In this document: positions 7,799 through 16,567 of the stretch, piece by piece
Layout of the letters: each line of letters starts with the position of its first letter
Numbering within the stretch: position 1 is the first letter of the stretch
DNA from: an uncultured Gammaproteobacteria bacterium
GTDB lineage: Bacteria > Pseudomonadota > Gammaproteobacteria > PS1 > Pseudothioglobaceae
Length of the DNA stretch: 43,476 nucleotides
Reading direction: 5' to 3'
Assembly: GCA_913057955.1 (NCBI GenBank)
Contig: CAJXOB010000008.1
Span: 1 to 43,476, forward strand
Made by a program: the position numbers and the translations under genes
The notes under the pieces: model-generated
Seen by the model: the letters and a program-made list of their open reading frames with translations, nothing else
Told to the model about the DNA's origin: nothing
Database searches by the model: none

Positions 7799-8338
7799 AT
7801 GAAAAAAACACTCATAATCTTATTCATTTTTCTTGGTTTAATTGGGATTGCTAGTAACTCAGTGTTAGCTGAAAGCTCCCTGAAACCGATGCCAGTAGTA
7901 GATTATGTTGATCTTGATCGGTTCATGGGCGATTGGTATGTAATTGCCACTATCCCAACGTTTCTTGAAAGGGACGCATACAATCCTATTGAAACCTATA
8001 AGCGTGATAGTGATGGAAGTATTGCAACGACCTTTACTTTCAATAAAGGTAGTTTAGATGGTCCAACTAAGATATATCAACCCCGTGGATTTATTAAAGA
8101 CAAGCGCACTAACGCGATTTGGGGTATGCAGTTTGTCTGGCCAATAAAGGCAGACTACAGAATTGTGTACTTAGATGATGACTACCAACAAACCATTATT
8201 GGACGTAACAGTCGAGACTATGTATGGATTATGGCGCGAACGCCAACGATTTCTCAACAAGACTACTCAAACTTAGTGGATCTAGTTGATTTCCTAGGTT
8301 ATGACCTAGATGATCTTCAAAAAGCAATCCACAAATGA
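7799..8338 (+). CDS. Periplasmic lipocalin (Blc/apolipoprotein D type)
   Basis: This 179-residue protein begins with a signal peptide (MKKTLIILF through VLA, cleavage before ESSL at about residue 25). The mature part has the lipocalin signature FMGDWYVIATIP at the first strand and a Blc-like continuation (TFTFNKGSLDGP, WPIKADYRIVYLDDDY, YVWIMARTPTIS). There is no lipobox cysteine, so unlike E. coli Blc it should be soluble in the periplasm rather than anchored in the outer membrane. The family binds lysophospholipids or other hydrophobic molecules; the ligand here is unknown. It is convergent with plsY. Confidence 0.85.
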   Translation: MKKTLIILFIFLGLIGIASNSVLAESSLKPMPVVDYVDLDRFMGDWYVIATIPTFLERDAYNPIETYKRDSDGSIATTFTFNKGSLDGPTKIYQPRGFIKDKRTNAIWGMQFVWPIKADYRIVYLDDDYQQTIIGRNSRDYVWIMARTPTISQQDYSNLVDLVDFLGYDLDDLQKAIHK

Positions 8339-8355
8339 AAAAACTATTCCAAACA

Positions 8356-8388
8356 GGATCAAGTATTCTGATAATCAGAACTTTGACC
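8356..8388. terminator. Stem-loop in the lipocalin/plsY convergent gap
   Basis: TTCTGA-TAA-TCAGAA (8366-8380) forms a perfect inner stem, and flanking GGATCAA (8356-8362) can pair with TTGACC (8383-8388) with small bulges. It lies between two converging genes and could terminate both, but no U-tract follows on either strand. Confidence 0.3.
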
Positions 8389-8439
8389 AATCGCAATACT
8401 CAACATAGATAGATTAATTCTCTTTAAATCCTATTCCAG

Positions 8440-9054
8440 TCAAGACCCAATAACTCCTTCTTCTCCGTTCATAATTCTCATGATGTTTGCACGATGAGTG
8501 AAATAAATAAAAAGATTGATAAGAAAAATTATTAGAGTAGCTTTTAAAACATGAGATTCAAAGAAATAAAAATACATTATGAAATAAAAATATATTGGTG
8601 AAAGGAGAGTTGCAGTTAGCGCTGCAATAGATGAAACTTTCATTACTTTAGCTACGATAAGCCAAATAATTGAAAATGTTAATCCTACAAAAAAATTTAA
8701 ACCTATTAATCCTCCAAGGTACGTTGCAACACCTTTACCGCCTTTAAATCCATAAAAGATAGGGAATACATGCCCAAGAAATGCACAAAATAAAATAATA
8801 GTTAATTCGAACACATGAACATCAAAGTAATAATGAGCCAGAATTACTGGCAACGCTCCTTTTAAGCCATCAAATATAAGAACGAAGGCGGCTATTCTTT
8901 TGCCTCCAATTCTAAGAACATTAGTAGCACCTGGGTTTTTAGAGCCTTGAGTTCTGGGATCTGGCAGACCCATAATCTTACAAATAATAATAGCACTAGA
9001 GATTGAACCTAGAAGATAGCTAGCAATAAAGCCAGCAATTAGAAAATCAAACAA
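8440..9054 (-). CDS. plsY: Glycerol-3-phosphate acyltransferase (acyl-phosphate dependent)
   Basis: This 204-residue inner-membrane enzyme transfers an acyl group from acyl-phosphate to glycerol 3-phosphate, the first step of phospholipid synthesis. The PlsY motifs are all visible: motif 1 around LLGSISSAI and GSKNPGATNVLRIGGK, motif 2 GFKGGKGVATYLGG, and motif 3 near the C-terminus (ANIMRIMNGEEG). It has about five hydrophobic segments. It stands alone on the minus strand, divergent from folB, an arrangement common in gammaproteobacteria. Confidence 0.95.
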   Translation of the reverse strand: MFDFLIAGFIASYLLGSISSAIIICKIMGLPDPRTQGSKNPGATNVLRIGGKRIAAFVLIFDGLKGALPVILAHYYFDVHVFELTIILFCAFLGHVFPIFYGFKGGKGVATYLGGLIGLNFFVGLTFSIIWLIVAKVMKVSSIAALTATLLSPIYFYFIMYFYFFESHVLKATLIIFLINLFIYFTHRANIMRIMNGEEGVIGS

Positions 9055-9182
9055 TTAGTTCTCCTTTTTTATAGCAATGAATTTTAAAACTATTTATAAA
9101 TTATATCAATGAAAACATTTTTTTGTAGTAATCACAGGATATCTCAAAGGTATCATAATAGTTTTTTTTAAGTAGATTAAAT

Positions 9183-9536
9183 ATGGATATTGTTTTTGTT
9201 CAAGGGCTTAAAGTAGATACGGTTATAGGTATTTATGATTGGGAAAGAAAAATTCGCCAAGAAATAACACTAGACATAGAAATGTCTTCAGATATTGCTT
9301 TAGGGGCAAGTACTGATCATATTGACCAGGCTTTAAACTATAAAGATATATGTAAGCGTATTATAAGTTTTGTGAAAGAGTCTGAATTTCAACTTGTAGA
9401 GACCTTAGCAGAACAAATTTGCCAGATTATTCTTAATGAGTTTGATGTTAGTTGGGTTAAATTAAAGCTTAATAAAGGTGAGGCAATAACTGGTGCTGAA
9501 GGAGTTGGTGTAATAATTGAAAGGTCAACCGTTTAA
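9183..9536 (+). CDS. folB: Dihydroneopterin aldolase
   Basis: This 117-residue enzyme cleaves 7,8-dihydroneopterin to 6-hydroxymethyl-dihydropterin in folate synthesis. Family features are the N-terminal VDTVIGIYDWERKIRQ with the conserved Tyr, the glutamate in VETLAEQI, and the C-terminal lysine in LNKGEAITGAEGVGV. Length is normal. The last base of its stop is the first base of folK, so the two consecutive pathway steps are translationally coupled. Confidence 0.93.
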   Translation: MDIVFVQGLKVDTVIGIYDWERKIRQEITLDIEMSSDIALGASTDHIDQALNYKDICKRIISFVKESEFQLVETLAEQICQIILNEFDVSWVKLKLNKGEAITGAEGVGVIIERSTV

Positions 9537-10030
9537 TGAGTTCACTCCATCTTAATATTGGCTCAAATCAGGATAAGCGAAAAAATATTCGTTTAGCGCT
9601 AGATAGTCTTGAGCCTCACTTTACAAAAATTACTACCTCATCACTTTATGAGAGTCCTTCCGAGGGTTTTATTGGGGGTAATTTTTACAACATTGGTGTT
9701 AATGTTGAGACAGATAAAAATATTAATGAAGTTGTAAATATTTTGCATGGTATTGAAAATTCTTTGGGAAGGGATCGCAATTTACCAAAGTTCTCTTCTA
9801 GGATAATAGATCTAGATCTTGTTTTGTATGATGATGATATTGACGATAAATTAAATATTCCTCGTCGCGATATTTTAAAGTATGCATTTGTTCTTGCGCC
9901 TCTTGCGGAGCTTAATCCAAATGATATTCATCCTCAGGAGAGAGTTTCTTATTTGGCCCTTTGGAAGGGATTCCAATCCAGTAAGGAGTTTGAATTAAAC
10001 CAGTATAATATTGATAAACTTTTTGACTAA
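9536..10030 (+). CDS. folK: 2-amino-4-hydroxy-6-hydroxymethyldihydropteridine pyrophosphokinase
   Basis: This 164-residue HPPK acts on the product of FolB, adding pyrophosphate from ATP before condensation with p-aminobenzoate. It shows the N-terminal NIGSNQDKRKNI, the central GRDR loop and the metal-binding IDLDLVLYDD, then IPRRDILKYAFVLAPLAEL. It overlaps folB by one base and dsbA by one base, so all three are probably read from one message. Confidence 0.93.
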   Translation: MSSLHLNIGSNQDKRKNIRLALDSLEPHFTKITTSSLYESPSEGFIGGNFYNIGVNVETDKNINEVVNILHGIENSLGRDRNLPKFSSRIIDLDLVLYDDDIDDKLNIPRRDILKYAFVLAPLAELNPNDIHPQERVSYLALWKGFQSSKEFELNQYNIDKLFD

Positions 10031-10668
10031 TGAGTACAAATATGAAAAAAATAACTGGATTATCTTCTCTGATCATTCTTTCAGTTTTTGTGTTTTTTAC
10101 AAATACCACTCAGGCAGAGTTTGTTGCTGGTAAAAATTATATTGTCTTAGATAAAGCAATAGAAACTGAGACTGGCAGTCAAGTAGAAGTTAGGGAGCTT
10201 TTTTGGTATTTTTGTCCTCATTGTTTTTCTGTGAATCCTTTTCTTGATAATTGGTTAAAAACAATGGATAGCTCTGCTCAATTTATTCTTCAGCCGGCGG
10301 TTTTTCCGGGCTGGGAATATGGAGCTGGTTTTTATTATGTTCTTGAAGAATTAGGAGAGGTAGATCGGTTACATGGAGCATTGTATAACGCAATTCATAT
10401 TCAAAAATTACAGTTTAAAACACAACAAGATTTTGTTGCATGGCTTACTTTTAATGGGGTGGATGAAGAAAAAGCAAATAAGGTTTATAATTCATTTCCT
10501 GTAAAGGTAGCTGTTAATAAGGCAAAGGCTAATACTTACAAATATCGTATTCCTGGAGTCCCAGCTTTCATTGTAAATGGTAAGTATATGGTTAATGGGA
10601 CTAGTGCCGGAAGCTCTGAGAAAATTTTTGAAGTAATCAATTATCTAATACAGAAAGAATCCCAATAA
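10030..10668 (+). CDS. dsbA: Thiol:disulfide interchange protein DsbA
   Basis: This 212-residue periplasmic oxidase introduces disulfides into exported proteins. A signal peptide ends around TTQA (residue 29); an internal Met at residue 5 is an equally good start and gives a more typical signal peptide. The thioredoxin-fold active site is FCPHC with Cys62 and Cys65, and the cis-proline loop reads GVPAF. The helical insert expected of DsbA lies between them. No dsbB is in the window. Likely clients encoded here are the binding protein and permeases of the polyamine-type importer and the EptA-like transferase, all with paired periplasmic cysteines. Confidence 0.92.
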   Translation: MSTNMKKITGLSSLIILSVFVFFTNTTQAEFVAGKNYIVLDKAIETETGSQVEVRELFWYFCPHCFSVNPFLDNWLKTMDSSAQFILQPAVFPGWEYGAGFYYVLEELGEVDRLHGALYNAIHIQKLQFKTQQDFVAWLTFNGVDEEKANKVYNSFPVKVAVNKAKANTYKYRIPGVPAFIVNGKYMVNGTSAGSSEKIFEVINYLIQKESQ

Positions 10669-10673
10669 TAAAT

Positions 10674-11447
10674 ATGACTAGGCTTAAAGCCGATACAGTT
10701 TTACTTTTTTCGGGACTAGATCCATCGGGCGCCGCTGGGGTTTCAGCAGATATTGAAACTATTAATCAATTTGGCGTTACGCCACTTCCAATTATTACCA
10801 CTCTTACTGCTCAAAATACTCAGCGAGTTTTGTCCCTTGAGCCAACAAAAAATAGTCTTTTAGAATTGCAGTTTAAGTTAATAGATGAAGATATTAGTTT
10901 TAATACAGTCAAAATAGGTCTTCTAGGTTCTTCGTCTCAAGTTAAAACTATTTCAAAGTTACTTTGTGATAGGCGTGGATTGAGTATTATTCTTGACCCC
11001 ATAATCAGTGCTAGTACTGATGACATACTCAGCACTAATGAGATGATTGCCTCTATGAAGAAAGAGCTTATCCCTATGTGTTTAATATTAACTCCTAATT
11101 TAGCTGAATTAAGCGCTCTAGCGCCAGGTCTAAATGAAAAGTTAGCAGTATCGAGTTTAAATTGCCCATGGATTCTTGTAACGACTTCTGACAGTTCTGA
11201 AATCCAAATTGAGCATCGCTTGTATCATAACTCTAATTTAATAAGAAAATTTACCTATAAGAAATTACCAGGCAAATACCATGGTTCTGGCTGTACATTA
11301 TCAAGCGCTATTTCAGCTCTAGTAGCAAAAAATATTTCTATTGAGGATGCCTGTAAAAAGGCGCTTGACTATACCTACCAATCTTTGTTAAGCGCAAAAA
11401 AGGTTGGTAAAATGCAGTATCATCCAAATAGAGCTTTACCTAAATAA
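10674..11447 (+). CDS. thiD: Hydroxymethylpyrimidine/phosphomethylpyrimidine kinase
   Basis: This 257-residue ribokinase-fold enzyme phosphorylates HMP and HMP-P for thiamine synthesis. Diagnostic stretches are SGLDPSGAAGVSADIET at the N-terminus, LTAQNTQ, the central LDPIISAS, and the anion-hole and catalytic Cys region GKYHGSGCTLSSAIS. Length is normal for a stand-alone ThiD with no ThiE fusion. There is no TPP riboswitch: only 5 bases separate it from dsbA. The initiation region is AATAAATATG without a Shine-Dalgarno sequence. Confidence 0.92.
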   Translation: MTRLKADTVLLFSGLDPSGAAGVSADIETINQFGVTPLPIITTLTAQNTQRVLSLEPTKNSLLELQFKLIDEDISFNTVKIGLLGSSSQVKTISKLLCDRRGLSIILDPIISASTDDILSTNEMIASMKKELIPMCLILTPNLAELSALAPGLNEKLAVSSLNCPWILVTTSDSSEIQIEHRLYHNSNLIRKFTYKKLPGKYHGSGCTLSSAISALVAKNISIEDACKKALDYTYQSLLSAKKVGKMQYHPNRALPK

Positions 11448-11449
11448 AT

Positions 11450-12511
11450 ATGACCTTTATTGATCAATGGCTAAGATCGGATATTAGAGATATCAATGCC
11501 TATCATGTGCCTTCTTCAAAGAATATGCTCAAAATGGATGCAATGGAAAGTCCGTTTGGCGTGCCTGAAGAATTAAAAGATGAATTTTTAGAGTATATTT
11601 CGCAATCAGAAGTAAATCGTTATCCAGATGCAAGCGCAAAAGAGCTTCAGGCTACCTTAAGAAACTTAATGGAAATTCCAGAAGAGCTTGGAGTGCTTCT
11701 TGGAAATGGTTCAGATGAATTAATTCAGCTTTTATCCTTAGCATGCAGAAGTGGTGACTTGATAATGAGTTTCGAGCCAAGTTTTGTAATGTATGAGCTG
11801 GTTTCAAAATTTGCACAATTAAATTATCATGGAGTGAAGCTTGATGATAATTTTGATATCGATTTAAATTCTGCTCTATTAGCCATTAAAAGTAAAAAGC
11901 CAAAGCTAATTTTTATAGCCTATCCAAATAATCCAACTGGCAACTCTTTCGACTTTGATGCGATTATAGAAATTATCAAGTCTACTGATGCTTTAGTTGT
12001 TCTCGATGAAGCTTACTATGCATACTCGGAACGAAGTTTTTTAAAAGAAATTGTAAATTTTTCAAACTTAGTGGTCCTAAGAACAATTTCAAAAATTGGT
12101 TTTGCTGGTCTAAGGCTTGGTTTGTTAGTCGGAAGCCAAGAGACTATAGAACAATTAAATAAATTACGACTTCCGTACAATATTAATACTTTAACCCAAG
12201 CCAGTGCAAATTTTCTGCTTAAAGATACACAGCGTATTTCTAATAATGCCAAAATAATCATGAATGAAAGGGGCCGACTTTCTGATGCGCTTTCTTTAAT
12301 TCCAAGTCTTACTGTCTACCCGTCTCAAACTAACTTTCTTTTAATAGAGGTTCATAATGCAAAGTCTTTATTGAAATCATTAAAAGAAAGTGGAATTCTT
12401 GTAAAAGGCTTTATGATAGGCTCGCAATTAGAAAACTTCATTCGTATCAGTGTTAGTGAGGCAAAAGAAAACAACGTTCTCTTAAGATGCATCAAGGAAT
12501 ACTATGATTAG
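11450..12511 (+). CDS. hisC: Histidinol-phosphate aminotransferase
   Basis: This 353-residue PLP-dependent class I/II aminotransferase catalyses the imidazoleacetol-phosphate to histidinol-phosphate step of histidine synthesis. The N-terminal KMDAMESPFG and VNRYPDAS match HisC, LGNGSDELI holds the phosphate-binding turn, YPNNPTGN is the cofactor contact, LDEAYYAY contains the Asp-Tyr pair, and the Schiff-base lysine lies in RTISKIGFAGLRLG. It sits 2 bases after thiD and overlaps the Nif3-like gene by 8 bases. The other his genes here (hisB, hisH) are about 3 kb downstream on the same strand. Confidence 0.92.
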   Translation: MTFIDQWLRSDIRDINAYHVPSSKNMLKMDAMESPFGVPEELKDEFLEYISQSEVNRYPDASAKELQATLRNLMEIPEELGVLLGNGSDELIQLLSLACRSGDLIMSFEPSFVMYELVSKFAQLNYHGVKLDDNFDIDLNSALLAIKSKKPKLIFIAYPNNPTGNSFDFDAIIEIIKSTDALVVLDEAYYAYSERSFLKEIVNFSNLVVLRTISKIGFAGLRLGLLVGSQETIEQLNKLRLPYNINTLTQASANFLLKDTQRISNNAKIIMNERGRLSDALSLIPSLTVYPSQTNFLLIEVHNAKSLLKSLKESGILVKGFMIGSQLENFIRISVSEAKENNVLLRCIKEYYD

Positions 12512-13244
12512 CCGCGAAGAGTTAAAAAATTATTGTAATAGCTATCTTGACATTAATAAATTTAAGGATTATGGCCCTAATGGGCTGCAAATTGAAGGCT
12601 CATTAAATATCACTAAAATTGTAAGCGGTGTCAGTGCTAATCTAGACCTTATCGAGAGAGCAATTGAAGAAAGAGCAGATGCTATTTTTGTTCATCATGG
12701 TATTTTCTGGGACAACGAGTCGAAAACAATAACTGGCGCAAAGAGAGCCAAGATCAATTTGTTGCTTAAGAATAATATTAATCTTTTTGGTTTCCATCTC
12801 CCACTTGATGACCACCCAGAAGTGGGAAATAATGTTGAGCTTGGAAGGCGTTTAGGCATAACCAATATGAGGCCTGTTGAACATAGTTTACTTTGGCAAG
12901 GTGAGCTGAGTACTAATTTAAGTGATTTTTCAAAATTGATTGAAGAAAAACTGGATAGGTCTCCTCAGATATATGGCAAGCAGAGTGGGGAGATTAAAAA
13001 AATTGCCTGGTGTACTGGCGGCGCCCAAGGTTTTATAGAAGATGCAATCAACCTTAACGTTGATTTGTATTTGAGTGGAGAAGTGTCAGAAAAGACACCC
13101 GCTGTAGCTAAGGAGAATAATATTACATTTATTTCAGCTGGGCATCATGCGACTGAAAGGTATGGTGTGCAGGCCCTTTGCAAACATCTTTGTTCTGAGT
13201 TTAAATTGCAGCATCAATATATTGAAATCAACAATTCTGTTTAA
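12504..13244 (+). CDS. Nif3-like dinuclear metal-binding protein (YbgI/DUF34 family)
   Basis: This 246-residue protein carries the metal-binding residues of the family: ADAIFVHHGIFWDN, GFHLPLDDHPEVGNN, and the C-terminal SAGHHATERYGVQAL. The fold usually forms a hexameric ring with two metal ions per subunit. The biochemical role is unsettled in the literature (often annotated as GTP cyclohydrolase type 2 or metal chaperone), so I give no symbol. Length equals that of E. coli YbgI. It overlaps hisC by 8 bases, implying coupled translation. Confidence 0.88.
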   Translation: MISREELKNYCNSYLDINKFKDYGPNGLQIEGSLNITKIVSGVSANLDLIERAIEERADAIFVHHGIFWDNESKTITGAKRAKINLLLKNNINLFGFHLPLDDHPEVGNNVELGRRLGITNMRPVEHSLLWQGELSTNLSDFSKLIEEKLDRSPQIYGKQSGEIKKIAWCTGGAQGFIEDAINLNVDLYLSGEVSEKTPAVAKENNITFISAGHHATERYGVQALCKHLCSEFKLQHQYIEINNSV

Positions 13245-13267
13245 GCTTATTATTATTTGGAGTTAGT

Positions 13268-14173
13268 ATGGAGAGATTAAGTTTATCTAGTTCTACTAAC
13301 TTTAGTAGAATCATTTATGGAATGTGGCGCTTAGCAGACGACACCAATACAACAACCAAACATATTAGCGAAAAAGTTAATTTGTGCTTAGACCAAGGAA
13401 TCACTACATTTGATCAGGCCGCTGTATATGGTTTATATACTGCTGAAGCATTATTTGGGGGTGTCCTGAAAGCAAACCCAGCCTTAAGACATAAGATTGA
13501 GATTGTATCTAAATGCGGCATAGTAAATCCTTCTAATAGATATGCTAATACATTTGTGAGTCATTACGACACATCAAGGGAGCATATTTTTAACTCTGTT
13601 GAAGTGTCCTTAAAGAATATGTCAACAGATTATTTAGACTTGTTATTAATACATCGTCAGGACCCTTATATGGATCACTTAGAGACTGGCAATGCATTAG
13701 ATGATCTTGTGTTGTCTGGAAAAGTAAAAGAAGTGGGTGTGTCAAACTTCAAGCCTTGGGATTTTAGTTTGTTGCAGTCAGGTATGAAAAGCCAATTAGT
13801 AACGAATCAAATTGAGATGTCTTTGGCTGCAACTGATTCGTTTACGAATGGAGATCTTGCTTTTCATCAGGAGCAAGGAACTACTGTCATGGCTTGGTCG
13901 CCTCTTGGAGGCGGCAAGTTGATGAGTAATGATGGGCTGCTTGGTAAGGCGCTAGCAAAAATTGCAATCATTCAAAATGTTGATATAGCAGCAGTTGCAG
14001 TTGCTTGGATATTAGCCCATCCTGCAAAGATTTGCCCTGTAATGGGCACAAATAATTTAGAAAGGATTGCGAAAATTTCCGATGCGATGCACGTTAAGAT
14101 GGATCGTGAAACTTGGTTTGAGCTTTATACTGCTTCATTTAATGATGGCATCTTGCCATGGCGTCTTCCTTAA
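13268..14173 (+). CDS. Aldo/keto reductase (YdhF-like)
   Basis: This 301-residue TIM-barrel oxidoreductase has the AKR catalytic tetrad: Asp and Tyr in FDQAAVYGLYTAE, Lys in VSKCG and His in LLLIHRQDP. The NADPH site is seen in SPLGGGK and in MGTNNLERI near the C-terminus. It closely resembles E. coli YdhF in length and in the N-terminal IYGMWRL. The physiological substrate is unknown. It starts 23 bases after the Nif3-like gene and ends the folB-to-AKR run; asd has its own -10 element. Confidence 0.88.
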   Translation: MERLSLSSSTNFSRIIYGMWRLADDTNTTTKHISEKVNLCLDQGITTFDQAAVYGLYTAEALFGGVLKANPALRHKIEIVSKCGIVNPSNRYANTFVSHYDTSREHIFNSVEVSLKNMSTDYLDLLLIHRQDPYMDHLETGNALDDLVLSGKVKEVGVSNFKPWDFSLLQSGMKSQLVTNQIEMSLAATDSFTNGDLAFHQEQGTTVMAWSPLGGGKLMSNDGLLGKALAKIAIIQNVDIAAVAVAWILAHPAKICPVMGTNNLERIAKISDAMHVKMDRETWFELYTASFNDGILPWRLP

Positions 14174-14263
14174 TTTACTCAAGATATGAATACTTCTTTA
14201 CCCAAATGAAATAAATATCCTAAAGCATTAAATATATTTATGGGTATTTGCCTCAGTCCTTTG

Positions 14264-14269
14264 TATAAT
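14264..14269 (+). promoter_or_regulatory. -10 box TATAAT upstream of asd
   Basis: A perfect TATAAT lies about 29 bases before the asd ATG. No good -35 is found at 16-18 bases, so it may need an activator. Downstream, ATGCT and AGCAT (around 14272-14286) can form a small hairpin in the leader. Confidence 0.4.
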
Positions 14270-14297
14270 CTATGCTTATTTAGCATCTTCGAGTATT

Positions 14298-15323
14298 ATG
14301 AGTAAAAAATATAACGTTGCAATTGTTGGAGCAACAGGCGCAGTAGGGGAAACCCTGATCTCAATTTTAGATCAAAGAGATTTCCCTATTGAAAATTTGT
14401 ATCCCTTAGCATCCAAACGATCTGCCGGCAGTAAGGTTTCATGTCAAGGAAAGTCATGGACTATAGAAGATCTAGAAACTTTTGATTTTTCTAAAGTCCA
14501 AATAGGTATATTTTCTGCAGGAGGCGATATTTCTGAAAAATATGCACCTATAGCTGCAGCACAAGGCTGTATTGTTATTGATAACACGTCTCATTTTAGA
14601 AGGGACGAGGATATCCCGTTAGTTGTTCCTGAGGTTAATCCTCATGCAATAGCTAATTATACTAATCGAAATATTATTGCCAATCCAAACTGTTCAACGA
14701 TTCAGATGCTAGTTGCTTTAAAGCCAATATATGATGCTGTAGGCATCTCAAGAATTAATGTTGCAACTTACCAAGCTGTCTCGGGAAGTGGTAAAGAGGC
14801 CATTACTGAGCTTACTAATCAAACTGCTAACTTACTAAATGGAAATGATGTGGAGGTAGAAGTTTATACCAAGCAAATTGCTTTTAATGCTATTCCTCAT
14901 ATTGATACATTTCAAGATAACGGGTATACAAGAGAAGAAATGAAAATGGTTTGGGAGACTCAGAAAATATTTGAGGATGACAACCTTCTTGTTAATCCTA
15001 CTGCTGTTAGAATTCCAGTTGTATATGGCCATTCAGAAGCTGTTCATATAGAAACTAGAGAAAAAATAACTGCTATTGACGCTCGAAATTTACTTGAAAA
15101 AGCAGAAGGGGTCATAGTTATGGATGAAAGAAAAGATGGTGGATATGCAACACCTTTTGTAGAGGCTACGAATACTGATGCTACATATGTAAGTCGCATT
15201 AGGGAGGATATCAGTCATGATAAGGGACTCAACTTATGGGTTGTATCAGATAATATTAGAAAAGGCGCCGCTCTCAATAGTATTCAAATAGCTGAAATAC
15301 TTATCAGAGACTATATTGCTTAA
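14298..15323 (+). CDS. asd: Aspartate-semialdehyde dehydrogenase
   Basis: This 341-residue enzyme reduces aspartyl phosphate to aspartate semialdehyde with NADPH, feeding lysine/diaminopimelate, threonine and methionine synthesis. It has the N-terminal nucleotide motif VAIVGATGAVGETL, the catalytic Cys132 in NPNCSTIQ, and the substrate-binding region with VPVVYGHSEAVHIETR (as IPVVYGHSEA). Length and motifs fit the shorter, widely distributed class rather than the E. coli type of about 367 residues. hisB starts 14 bases downstream, so asd, hisB and hisH are probably one transcript. Confidence 0.94.
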   Translation: MSKKYNVAIVGATGAVGETLISILDQRDFPIENLYPLASKRSAGSKVSCQGKSWTIEDLETFDFSKVQIGIFSAGGDISEKYAPIAAAQGCIVIDNTSHFRRDEDIPLVVPEVNPHAIANYTNRNIIANPNCSTIQMLVALKPIYDAVGISRINVATYQAVSGSGKEAITELTNQTANLLNGNDVEVEVYTKQIAFNAIPHIDTFQDNGYTREEMKMVWETQKIFEDDNLLVNPTAVRIPVVYGHSEAVHIETREKITAIDARNLLEKAEGVIVMDERKDGGYATPFVEATNTDATYVSRIREDISHDKGLNLWVVSDNIRKGAALNSIQIAEILIRDYIA

Positions 15324-15337
15324 GATAAAATCAAACT

Positions 15338-15919
15338 ATGATTACTAAAGAACGCAAAACCAACGAAACTGAAATATCAGTTAGTCTAGAATTATATGGG
15401 AGCGGAAAGGCTAAGATTGATACCGGCGTTCCATTTTTGGATCATATGTTGGATCAAATTGCTCGTCATGGATTAATGGATTTATCAATTAAATGTGACG
15501 GTGATAACGAAATAGATGACCATCACACGGTTGAAGATGTTGGAATAACTATTGGACAAGCATTCTTTGATGCTGTAGGCGATAAAAAAGGATTGACGCG
15601 TTATGGTCACGCCTATGTACCCTTAGATGAGGCTTTATCCAGGGTAGTTGTAGATTTGTCTGGACGACCTGGACTCGATCTTGGAGTTAAGTTTACAAGA
15701 GATAGGGTGGGCTCATTTGATTTAGATCTCATTAGAGAGTTTTTTCAGGGTTTTGTAAATCATGCCCTAGTCACTCTTCATATTGACAATTTAAAAGGTG
15801 TCAATTCTCATCACCAAGCGGAAACTGTATTTAAAGCTTTTGGAAGAGCGCTTCGAATGGCTGTGACTCCAGATGAGAGGCAAGCAAATATAATCCCTTC
15901 GACAAAGGGCTCACTTTAG
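15338..15919 (+). CDS. hisB: Imidazoleglycerol-phosphate dehydratase (monofunctional)
   Basis: This 193-residue dehydratase catalyses the IGP to imidazole-acetol-phosphate step of histidine synthesis. The two metal-binding HHxxE-type motifs are visible as [10 protein letters not shown] and [17 protein letters not shown], along with [13 protein letters not shown] at the N-terminus. There is no fused histidinol-phosphatase domain, unlike enterobacterial HisB, so a separate phosphatase must lie elsewhere. Confidence 0.95.
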   Translation: MITKERKTNETEISVSLELYGSGKAKIDTGVPFLDHMLDQIARHGLMDLSIKCDGDNEIDDHHTVEDVGITIGQAFFDAVGDKKGLTRYGHAYVPLDEALSRVVVDLSGRPGLDLGVKFTRDRVGSFDLDLIREFFQGFVNHALVTLHIDNLKGVNSHHQAETVFKAFGRALRMAVTPDERQANIIPSTKGSL

Positions 15920-15940
15920 AAGACAATTAGGAAGAGCAAC

Positions 15941-16555
15941 ATGCAAACAATTGCAATTGTTGACTATGGAATGGGAAATGTACGTTCTGTTCAAAAAGCT
16001 ATTGAGCATGTAGCGCCAAATGACAAGTGCCTTCTCACTAACAATCCTCAAGTTATAAGAGATTCTGACCGTGTTGTTTTTCCAGGACAAGGGGCAATGG
16101 GTTCGTGTATGAGCGCTCTTGAATCAAATGAGTTAATTGATGAAGTGAAATTAGCTTCAAAATCAAAACCATTTCTTGGTATATGCCTTGGTTTACAGCT
16201 GTTATTTGACTATAGTGAAGAAAATAATACAACCCAAGGCCTATCAATAGTTCCAGGAAAGGTCTTAAAATTTCAAAATAGTGAACTTAAAATACCACAT
16301 ATGGGTTGGAATAGAGTAAATCAAGTAAAAGATCACCCACTATGGCATAATATCGAAAATAATAGCCGTTTTTACAGTGTGCACAGTTATTATGTAGAAG
16401 AGGGCGATAAAAGCTGTGTTGCCGGAACGACAAACTATGGGCATACTTTTACATCTGCAATTTCAATAGATAAGCTTTTCGCCGTGCAATTCCACCCAGA
16501 AAAATCTCAAAGCGATGGGTTGCAATTACTCAAAAATTTTACTGATTGGAAGTAA
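15941..16555 (+). CDS. hisH: Imidazole glycerol phosphate synthase, glutamine amidotransferase subunit
   Basis: This 204-residue class I glutaminase supplies ammonia to HisF. The triad is visible as the nucleophile in LGICLGLQLLF and the His-Glu of VQFHPEKSQSDGLQLL; the N-terminus is IAIVDYGMGNVRSV. hisA and hisF do not follow. The next gene is convergent and its stop lies 12 bases away, so the histidine genes are split across the genome in this organism. Confidence 0.95.
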   Translation: MQTIAIVDYGMGNVRSVQKAIEHVAPNDKCLLTNNPQVIRDSDRVVFPGQGAMGSCMSALESNELIDEVKLASKSKPFLGICLGLQLLFDYSEENNTTQGLSIVPGKVLKFQNSELKIPHMGWNRVNQVKDHPLWHNIENNSRFYSVHSYYVEEGDKSCVAGTTNYGHTFTSAISIDKLFAVQFHPEKSQSDGLQLLKNFTDWK

Positions 16556-16567
16556 GTAAAGAGTAAA

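Noticed and set aside
8334-8412. 25-codon frame starting at the lipocalin stop (MKKLFQTGSS)
   Set aside because: No homology, poor support, and it runs through the stem-loop between converging genes.
10669-10674. TPP riboswitch before thiD
   Set aside because: Only five bases separate thiD from dsbA; no leader exists.
14190-14256. Imperfect inverted repeat (TACCC...ATAAATAT with ATATTTAT...GGGTA) between the aldo/keto reductase gene and asd
   Set aside because: Large bulge, all-AT core and no T-run; probably compositional.
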